The notes beneath the pieces were generated by a model that had not been told where the DNA came from, made no database searches, and saw only the letters and a list, made by a program, of their open reading frames with translations. A stretch of 64,000 nt of DNA from Streptacidiphilus jeojiense (GTDB lineage: Bacteria > Actinomycetota > Actinomycetes > Streptomycetales > Streptomycetaceae), in NCBI RefSeq assembly GCF_000719095.1, contig NZ_JOEH01000018.1, positions 62,001-126,000 of the forward strand, given 5' to 3'. The stretch's first letter is position 1; each line of letters begins with the position of its first letter. Positions 57,984-64,000 of this stretch are shown here, in pieces. Position numbers and translations under genes: made by a program.

Positions 57984-59153
57984 ATGGCAACGCCTACGAT
58001 CTCGCTCGACCGCACCGATCCGTACCGTCCGCCCACCGAACACGTACGGCTGCAGGAGGACGCCCCGATCAGCTGGGTCCAGCTGGCCGACGGCCGTCAG
58101 ATGTGGGTCCTCACCCAGCACGAGGACGTCCGGGCCATGCTCGCGGACCGGCGGTTCAGCTCGGACCGCCGCGACCCCCGGCATCCGAGCCACCAGCCCT
58201 ACATGGGCCCCGACCACCGCCCGGGGCTGATCGAGATGGACGCACCCGACCACACCCGGGTACGCCGCTCGGTGGTCGGCGAGTTCACCGTGCAGAAGCT
58301 GGCCGCCTGGCGCCCCCGGATCCAGGAGATCGTGGACGCGAGCATCGACGACATGCTCGCCGGCCCCGCCGAGACGGACCTGGTCCAGGCCCTCTCCCTG
58401 CCGGTGCCGTCAGCGGTCATCGCGGAACTGCTCGGCGTGCCCTACGCCGACCACGACTTCTTCCAGGACAACAGTGCCGAGTTCGTCCGGGCCGGCGCCA
58501 CCGCGGAGGAGCGCGGCGCGGCGGTGGGCCGCCTCAAGGCCTACATCGCCGAGCTGGTCCAGGAGAAGACCAAGTCCCCTGGCGAGGACCTGCTCAGCCG
58601 CCAGATCCTCGCGGGCACCGATCCGGAGGAGGTGGTCTCACTCGGCTTCCTGCTGCTGATCGCCGGCCACGAGACCACCGCCAACATGATCTCGCTGTCG
58701 GTCGCCACCCTGCTCGACAGGCGCGAGCACCTGGCCGAACTGCGCGACAACCCGGAGCGCACCGTCGGCGCCGTGGAGGAGCTGCTGCGCTACTTCACCA
58801 TCGCCGAGATCGGCGCGGCCCGGCTGGCCATCGAGGACGTCGAGATCGGCGGCGTGCAGATCCGCGCCGGCGAAGCAGTCCTGGGCCTGACCAACACCGC
58901 CAACCGGGACCCCCTGGTGTTCCCCGAGCCCGACGAGCTCGACTTCACCCGGATGGCCCGCAACCACCTCGCCTTCGGCTTCGGGCCGCACCAGTGCCTG
59001 GGCCAGAACCTCGCCCGCCTGGAACTCGAGATCGTCCTGGCCACCCTGCTCCGCCGGATCCCGACGCTCCGCCTCGCGGTGCCGTTCACCGAGATCCCCT
59101 TCAAGGAGAAGGGCCCCAACTACGGTGTCTACGAACTGAAAGTTGCGTGGTAA
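57984..59153 (+). CDS. Cytochrome P450 (CYP105-like)
   Basis: A 389-residue P450: PPTEHVRLQEDAPISWVQL N-terminus, I-helix AGHET at 227-231, ExxR at 266-269 and FGFGPHQCLGQNLA with heme Cys338. GGAG lies before ATG 57984. PYRPPTEHVRLQ and the TFxxR-like ELLRYFTIAEIG segments resemble the broad CYP105 group. Its ferredoxin follows by three bases. It may act on the same substrate as the P450 at 25977 or on another. Confidence 0.94.
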   Translation: MATPTISLDRTDPYRPPTEHVRLQEDAPISWVQLADGRQMWVLTQHEDVRAMLADRRFSSDRRDPRHPSHQPYMGPDHRPGLIEMDAPDHTRVRRSVVGEFTVQKLAAWRPRIQEIVDASIDDMLAGPAETDLVQALSLPVPSAVIAELLGVPYADHDFFQDNSAEFVRAGATAEERGAAVGRLKAYIAELVQEKTKSPGEDLLSRQILAGTDPEEVVSLGFLLLIAGHETTANMISLSVATLLDRREHLAELRDNPERTVGAVEELLRYFTIAEIGAARLAIEDVEIGGVQIRAGEAVLGLTNTANRDPLVFPEPDELDFTRMARNHLAFGFGPHQCLGQNLARLELEIVLATLLRRIPTLRLAVPFTEIPFKEKGPNYGVYELKVAW

Positions 59154-59155
59154 CC

Positions 59156-59359
59156 ATGCGCATCACCGCCAATCAGGACCGCTGCGTCGGCGCCGGCCAG
59201 TGCGTTCTGGTCGACCCGGAGGCGTTCGACCAGAACGACGCGGACGGCACCGTCATCGTGCTGCGGCCCAACCCCGGCACCGAGCCGGAGATCGCCCGCG
59301 CGAGGGAGGCCGTCAACGTCTGCCCCGGCCGGACCCTCGCCCTCGTCGAGGAGAGCTGA
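59156..59359 (+). CDS. P450-associated 3Fe-4S ferredoxin
   Basis: A 67-residue one-cluster ferredoxin: CVGAGQC near residue 10 and VNVCPGRTLAL near the end. ATG 59156 is two bases after the P450 stop, so the two are translated together. It is the fourth ferredoxin gene in the window and the second paired with a P450. Confidence 0.93.
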   Translation: MRITANQDRCVGAGQCVLVDPEAFDQNDADGTVIVLRPNPGTEPEIARAREAVNVCPGRTLALVEES

Positions 59360-59374
59360 ACCAGTGGTTGCAGG

Positions 59375-59420
59375 AGGGTGTCCTGATCGGTCGTCACTAA
59401 CCGGTCCTGGACGCCCTTTT
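59375..59420 (+). terminator. Terminator after the P450-ferredoxin operon
   Basis: AGGGTGTCC and GGACGCCCT form a stem with one mismatch, followed by TTTT. It lies between the ferredoxin and a convergent hypothetical gene. Confidence 0.6.
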
Positions 59421-59428
59421 GCTTTGGC

Positions 59429-59791
59429 CTAGGCGGCGGGATAGGCGTTCCGAAGCGCGGCCGGTACGCCCTCGCCCAGCACGATGCGCGTCGCCGCGCC
59501 CGGGAGGGTGGGCAACTCGGCCCAGTGGGTGACGGATTCATCGCCGCCGGGGCCGTAGGGCAGGCGCACGATTCCGTCGGAATCGACAAAGCAGTCGTGG
59601 TGCTCGGTGCCGTCCTTGCCCCAGTGCAGGGCGGTGAAGTGCATCGGCAGGACCAGCCAGAACTCGTCACCCGATGCCGAGCCGGGCTCGGCCGGATACC
59701 GGCCGGTGACCGCCGCCGCCACGGGCGCGCCGCTGTGAGGCAGTCGCTCCCGTGCGTCCACCCAGGTCACCACAGTGCTCAGATCGGTCAT
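59429..59791 (-). CDS. Hypothetical protein (120 aa)
   Basis: A 120-residue protein with TWVDARERLPHSGAPVAAAVTGRYP, FWLVLPMHFTALHWGKDG and CFVDSDGIVRLPYGPGGDESVTHWAELPTLPG. The aromatic, acidic character and repeated Trp/His suggest a small soluble fold common in Streptomyces-type genomes, but I assign no function. GAGGGTGG precedes ATG 59791. It begins the part of the window that seems unrelated to the catabolic cluster. Confidence 0.75.
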   Translation of the reverse strand: MTDLSTVVTWVDARERLPHSGAPVAAAVTGRYPAEPGSASGDEFWLVLPMHFTALHWGKDGTEHHDCFVDSDGIVRLPYGPGGDESVTHWAELPTLPGAATRIVLGEGVPAALRNAYPAA

Positions 59792-59855
59792 GCCCACCCT
59801 CACTCGGTCAATTCGGCGCCGCTGCTGCGCCGCTGAGGCTACCCCTCCCGAGGGG

Positions 59856-61478
59856 TCAATGCCGGAACACGGGAAGGACGAGTCGCGAGGGCCGGGCCGC
59901 GTCATGGTGCACGGTTCGGCGGGCGACGGAGGTGGCCGGCATCCGGTCCCAGCGGGGGAAGCAGCTGGAGGTGATCTGGAGACGGATGCGGTGTCCGGGC
60001 AGGAAGACGTGCGCCGTGGACCACAGGTCGATCGAGAGGTCGGCGTCCGGTCGTGTCTGATGATCCCTCAGGATGCCGTCGTTGATGTTCCGTGACGTGC
60101 CGTCAGCTTCCACGTCACAGAGCCTGGCCACCCAGTCCGTCGACGGTGACGAAGAGTCGGTGACCAGGCGGACGCTGACCCGGCCGACGACCTCCAGCGG
60201 AGCCTCCAGGGGTTCGCTGGTGTAGACGAGTACGTCGTCGCGCTTCTCGATCTGCCGCTGGTCCACGGGACCGGCGGGGAATCCCGGTGCCATGAGGACG
60301 GCGCCTCCGCAGGTGGGGACGGGATCGGTCGGGTCGTGTTGCCAACTGTCCGATGAGGCGTGCGAGCCCGGCGGGTCGGGCGAGAGGCGTCCACCGGCGT
60401 TCAGGTACCAGGGGGTGTCGACGGACTCCGGGGGCCAGGACCGCAGCCGGCGCCACTGGTTGACACCCATGACGAAGAGCAGCACGGACGATGGCTCGGG
60501 CACGGCCTGTTGCTGCTTGAACTGGCGGTCGAACCAGTCCAGTTCTCGTTCCAGCAGCGACCCGCCGCCGTCGATGCCGACGGCGTCGGCGGTCGGGCCG
60601 AAGTCGGTGTCACCGATGCGGCCGGTCTGGTTGTCATGCGACCAGGGCCCGACGATCAGAGCAGCCTCGGCGCCGGCCCGGCGTGCACTGACGTAGTTGT
60701 CGAGACTGCCCTGCAGGAAGCAGTCGAACCAGCCAGCGACGGTCAGCGTGGGGACCCCATGAGCTGGGGAACCGATCGTGTCCCTGAGCGGTGCAGCCGG
60801 AACCGGCAGGCCGAGTCGGCGCATCGTCGCGGACGCCGGCGCGGGCAGCTCCCAGTAGGTGTGGGTGGCCAGTCGGTCCAACGCCCGGTCGAGGAAAGCG
60901 AGTTGTTGCTGCAGCTCCTCAGGGTCGTCGGCGTGGCGGCGTTGGAGCACATCGGTGCCCACGGTCAGGGTCCAGTGGGTCACCAGCCCGAGTTCGACCG
61001 CGCCGCCCCGGGCGAGCAGCCCGTCCTGCGGGTCCGACCAGGTCAGTTCGGGTGCGGCGGCGTGGAGTTGGGGTGGCCGCGCCGCAATGGCCGCCCACTG
61101 GGTGTGGCCGAGGTAGCTGGGTCCGTACATGCCGACCCGTCCGTCGGCCCCGGGCAGCCGGGCTGCCCAAGCGATGGAGTCGTACCCGTCCGCGCTCTCG
61201 TGCGCCAGTGGTCGCCAGTCCCCTTCCGAGCGGAACCGCCCGCGGCAGTCCTGGACGACCACCAGGTAACCGCGGCGGGCGGCGGCGAACGGGTCCAGGC
61301 GAGCGAGCACGCCGGGGTCCTGCTTGCCGTAAGGGGTGCGCACCAGCAGGACCGGCCACGGTCCGCCGCCGGTGGGACGGTAGGCGTCGGCACGCAGGAC
61401 GGTGCCGTCGCGCATCGTGGCTTCGAGGTCGGTCCGGAGCTCGGTCCGGATGTCGGTGTCCCAATGCGGATGATGCAC
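59856..61478 (-). CDS. CocE/NonD-family hydrolase (X-Pro dipeptidyl-peptidase-like)
   Basis: A 540-residue alpha/beta hydrolase with a C-terminal jelly-roll: MRDGTVLRADAYRP, nucleophile Ser121 in GMYGPSYLG, Asp in VAGWFDCFLQG, His in IVGPWSHDNQTG and the C-terminal VFLPGHRIRLQITSS. No signal peptide is visible. Members hydrolyse esters, amides or peptides; cocaine esterase is the model. ATG 61478 follows AGGAGGGC. The glycosidase-like gene upstream is in the same direction, 40 bases away. Confidence 0.9.
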   Translation of the reverse strand: MHHPHWDTDIRTELRTDLEATMRDGTVLRADAYRPTGGGPWPVLLVRTPYGKQDPGVLARLDPFAAARRGYLVVVQDCRGRFRSEGDWRPLAHESADGYDSIAWAARLPGADGRVGMYGPSYLGHTQWAAIAARPPQLHAAAPELTWSDPQDGLLARGGAVELGLVTHWTLTVGTDVLQRRHADDPEELQQQLAFLDRALDRLATHTYWELPAPASATMRRLGLPVPAAPLRDTIGSPAHGVPTLTVAGWFDCFLQGSLDNYVSARRAGAEAALIVGPWSHDNQTGRIGDTDFGPTADAVGIDGGGSLLERELDWFDRQFKQQQAVPEPSSVLLFVMGVNQWRRLRSWPPESVDTPWYLNAGGRLSPDPPGSHASSDSWQHDPTDPVPTCGGAVLMAPGFPAGPVDQRQIEKRDDVLVYTSEPLEAPLEVVGRVSVRLVTDSSSPSTDWVARLCDVEADGTSRNINDGILRDHQTRPDADLSIDLWSTAHVFLPGHRIRLQITSSCFPRWDRMPATSVARRTVHHDAARPSRLVLPVFRH

Positions 61479-61518
61479 GGCGGCGCCCTCCTGGTGTCGG
61501 TCGGTCAGCGGTGCGGGG

Positions 61519-64000
61519 TCAGCCGATGGTCAGGTCGTCGACGTAGCCGCGGTAGCCTCCGGTCGAGTTGGGGTTGTCGTAACCGACCAGGATCCGGCTG
61601 ATCTGCTTGTTGGCGTTGTTGGTGCCGAGGTTGACGGTGACGTGGTTCCAGGCGTCGAGGGTCAGCTTGCCGCACTGCTGGGCGGGGTGGATGCTCCTGC
61701 CGTTCTGGTCCACGGCGCCGGAGTCCCTGAGCGTGCTGCCGTCGCTGAAGACCAGGTCGACGGCGGTGCAGGAGCTGTTGCTCGACCCTGCGGCCAGCCA
61801 GCTGCTGGTGGCGCTGGACTGGGGATAGATCCAGTAGCTCAGGGTCTTGCCGCTGCCGATCGCCAGCGGGCTCGCGCTGAGGTCGTAGAGCTCCATGTAG
61901 GCGTGCACGGCGCTGCCGCCCTGCCCGGATCCGGAGTACATCAGCGCCCCGCTGCCCGTGTGCGCGGTCTCGCCGGTGCGCACGGACGACTCCGGGCCGG
62001 TCAGGCCGCAGCACAGGCCGGTCACCGATGCGACGCCGCCGCCGCTGGTGTCCACGGTGTCGGCCAGCGGTGCCGGGTCGGTGGACTCGAAGCCGGAGCT
62101 GAAGCTGCTGCTGGTGGTGCCGGTGCCGGTCTGCAGGGGTTGTGCCAGTTCGCTCTGGACGGTCGCCAGCGGGGTTCCGGCCGGGGCGAGGTAGAGGGTG
62201 TCGCCTGCGGCGGTGGTCAGGGTGATCTTCGAGCCGGAGACGGTGCCGGTGTCGGTGCCGTTGCGGTACACCTCGACGCTGCCGGGCCAGGGGTTGGTGA
62301 AGGTGAAGGAGCCGCCGCTCTGGCTGACCACCCGCGCGTACTGGACGCTGTTGCCGTACAGGCTGCTGGAGACCAGGAAGTTGCCGTAGGCCAGCAGGTC
62401 GCCGAACTTGGCGTTGGTGTTGGCCGGCCAGTCCGGGAAGAACTTGACGTCGTTCTGGAAGGACTGCAGCAGCATCTCGTCCAGGCCCGAGGTGGTGACG
62501 TTGATGTTCTCGACGCCGCCGCCGTTGTGGTGGACGGCCATGTTGGGATAGCTCTCGGTGGTGGCCTCGTCGTGCAGGTTGGTCAGGATGGTGCTCGGGT
62601 TGTAGCCGACGCGGGCGGCCGCGGCGTAGAAGGTGGCCGGCGCGTTGCCGCCGTGCCAGGCGTTGGTGAGCGCGCCGATGGTGTTCTTCGCGGTGGCCAG
62701 CAGTGTCGAGGCGCTGTCCAGGCCGACCAGGCCGCCGGGGTAGATGGCCTGGGAGTCGATGTCGTTGCCGTCGTTGTAGAAGTCGCTGCCGACTTCGGTC
62801 TCGCGCAGGATGGTCTGGCCGTTGAGCGTCATGGTCGGCAGGGCGCTGAGGTGCGAGACGATGTTCTGCCAGGTCGCACGGGTGGTGGTGTCCTGGTTGA
62901 GCGCGGTGCTCATGTCGATCAGGCCCTGGAACAGCAGGTGGACCAGGCCAAGCGAGAGGCCGGCGTTGGTCTGCGGGTAGCTCTGGTCCTCGTGCGGGGC
63001 GTCGTTGCTGATGACGTAGCGGTTGTTGGCGGAGTCCCAGGTCAGGTAGGACTGCCAGAACAGGCCCACCTGCTTGAGCCAGGCGTAGACCTTGGTGGCG
63101 TAGGCGGTGTCGCCGGTGTACTCGAAGCGCATCACCATGTCGCTGGCCAGGTTGGCCGCGTTGGACTTCTGGTTGTGCAGGGCGGTGTCGGCGCTGGTGC
63201 CCTGCGGGGACAGCCCGACCGGGTACAGCACGCCGGTGTAGCCGTTGGCGGTGGCCAGGGCCTGGCCCGCCGACTGCCAGTCGAGCACCGGCTGGTCGTA
63301 GGCGTCCATCTGGGCGATGTGGTTGGTGGACAGGGCCGCGTAGAACGGGGCCTCGTAGTTGTAGTTGGTGTGGTAGTCGCCGTTCCAGTTCATCGCCCCG
63401 GTGATCCAGTTGCCCCACAGGCCGGGGGCCGACTTGCCGGAGCGCGAGATGCAGCCGAGCAGGTAGAGCGAGCCGTACCAGCTCTTCTCCACGGCCTTGT
63501 CGGGTATCTCCACGAACGACTGCGACCAGTAGTTCTGCCACCAGGCGCGGTGGGAGGTGTTGTGGTTGCCGACGTCGGTCTGGGTGAGGTTCTGCACCAG
63601 GGCGTCGGCGCCGGACTGCCAGGAGGAGCTGTCGACGCTGGAGACGATCCCGGTGACCAGGGTGGCGGTGCCGCCGGGCGGCAGGGTCATGCTGAGGGTG
63701 TTGCCGGAGACCGACTGGGTCTGGCCGATGATCCGCGCCGCCATCCTGGCCCTGGGGTCGCTGCCGGTCCCGGTGTCGGCGGCGACGTCCGCGTCCAGGT
63801 CGTTGCCGGTGGTGCTGACCGTGGGGGTGCCGCCCGAGCCGTTCTGCAGGGTGACGCCGATGCTCTGCGCGCTGCCGCCGGTGAGCTTGAACGAGGTGAC
63901 GGCCAGGCCCGAGTTCGCGTCCACCCAGCTGGCGGTGGTCAGCGTCTGGCTGCCCAGCGTGTAGCTGCCGTCGACCTCGCCGTGGGCGATGTCCTGGACC
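61519..64000 (-). CDS. GH95-like secreted glycosidase, N-terminus cut by window
   Basis: At least 826 residues; the frame is open to the right edge, so the start is missing. AWWQNYWSQSFVEIPDKAVEKSW then LYLLGCISRSGKSAPGLWGNW and WNGDYHTNYNYEAPFYA give the (alpha/alpha)6 toroid typical of GH95-type glycosidases, with AVHHNGGGVENINVT later. A Ser/Gly/Thr-rich linker precedes a C-terminal 180-residue jelly-roll domain ending GYRGYVDDLTIG that may bind carbohydrate. Low Lys and high Asn/Ser/Thr content suits an exported protein. Confidence 0.72.
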   Translation of the reverse strand, partial: VQDIAHGEVDGSYTLGSQTLTTASWVDANSGLAVTSFKLTGGSAQSIGVTLQNGSGGTPTVSTTGNDLDADVAADTGTGSDPRARMAARIIGQTQSVSGNTLSMTLPPGGTATLVTGIVSSVDSSSWQSGADALVQNLTQTDVGNHNTSHRAWWQNYWSQSFVEIPDKAVEKSWYGSLYLLGCISRSGKSAPGLWGNWITGAMNWNGDYHTNYNYEAPFYAALSTNHIAQMDAYDQPVLDWQSAGQALATANGYTGVLYPVGLSPQGTSADTALHNQKSNAANLASDMVMRFEYTGDTAYATKVYAWLKQVGLFWQSYLTWDSANNRYVISNDAPHEDQSYPQTNAGLSLGLVHLLFQGLIDMSTALNQDTTTRATWQNIVSHLSALPTMTLNGQTILRETEVGSDFYNDGNDIDSQAIYPGGLVGLDSASTLLATAKNTIGALTNAWHGGNAPATFYAAAARVGYNPSTILTNLHDEATTESYPNMAVHHNGGGVENINVTTSGLDEMLLQSFQNDVKFFPDWPANTNAKFGDLLAYGNFLVSSSLYGNSVQYARVVSQSGGSFTFTNPWPGSVEVYRNGTDTGTVSGSKITLTTAAGDTLYLAPAGTPLATVQSELAQPLQTGTGTTSSSFSSGFESTDPAPLADTVDTSGGGVASVTGLCCGLTGPESSVRTGETAHTGSGALMYSGSGQGGSAVHAYMELYDLSASPLAIGSGKTLSYWIYPQSSATSSWLAAGSSNSSCTAVDLVFSDGSTLRDSGAVDQNGRSIHPAQQCGKLTLDAWNHVTVNLGTNNANKQISRILVGYDNPNSTGGYRGYVDDLTIG

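Noticed and set aside
1..64000. tRNA, rRNA, CRISPR, insertion sequence, phage or integrase
   Set aside because: No matching structure, repeat array or transposase/integrase motif was found on either strand.

Overview
This 64-kb window is very GC-rich, gene-dense DNA from an actinomycete. Overlapping ATGA/GTGA starts, frequent GTG starts, F420-type (LLM) oxidoreductases, a mycofactocin locus and large secreted glycosidases point to Streptomycetales or a relative; the genus cannot be fixed from the sequence alone. No rRNA, tRNA, CRISPR array, insertion sequence or phage gene was seen. No gene-free stretch exceeds about 260 bases.

Layout. (1) 1-6437 (+) is a tightly coupled operon: CoA transferase, two hot-dog dehydratases, SDR, a fused double CoA transferase and a DUF2889 protein. 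(2) 6455-11399 holds a TetR regulator, an amidohydrolase, a thiolase-like lipid-transfer aldolase with its DUF35 partner, a 72-aa protein and a zinc alcohol dehydrogenase. (3) 11427-14361 (-) has crotonase, two SDRs (one of mycofactocin-coupled type) and a HepT-like gene. (4) 14492-21204 has a VOC protein, a KstD-like flavoprotein, a tandem GntR regulator, a C-C bond hydrolase, two paralogous cupins and an IclR regulator. (5) 21205-29318 holds a Rieske oxygenase, ferredoxin, ferredoxin reductase, aldehyde dehydrogenase, ferredoxin-P450 pair, SDR and an ACAD10/11-like acyl-CoA dehydrogenase. (6) 29418-38971 has an APH-type kinase, a TIM-barrel isomerase-like protein, an extradiol dioxygenase, SDR, acyl-CoA dehydrogenase, crotonase, IclR, thiolase, an alpha-methylacyl-CoA racemase and GntR. 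(7) 39042-48839 has two LLM oxidoreductases, four acyl-CoA dehydrogenases of two size classes, an MFS transporter and a BphA4-like reductase. (8) 48935-57284 is a complete mycofactocin locus (mftG, mftABCDEF, mftR). (9) 57487-59359 has fdxA and a P450-ferredoxin pair. (10) 59429-64000 has unrelated genes (hypothetical, CocE-type hydrolase, GH95-like secreted protein cut by the window end), which marks the cluster's right edge.

Inferred role. Sections 1-9 look like one catabolic supercluster for a polycyclic, terpenoid- or steroid-like carboxylated substrate. P450 and Rieske enzymes would hydroxylate, the KstD-like enzyme would desaturate a ring, the extradiol dioxygenase and MCP-type hydrolase would open it, and CoA transferases, acyl-CoA dehydrogenases, hydratases, SDRs, thiolase and a retro-aldolase would shorten the fragments. 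Alcohol oxidation may pass electrons to mycofactocin. Several AT-rich promoters in the cluster share an ATSAG-centred motif, which suggests a common regulator. The substrate is not shown by the sequence.
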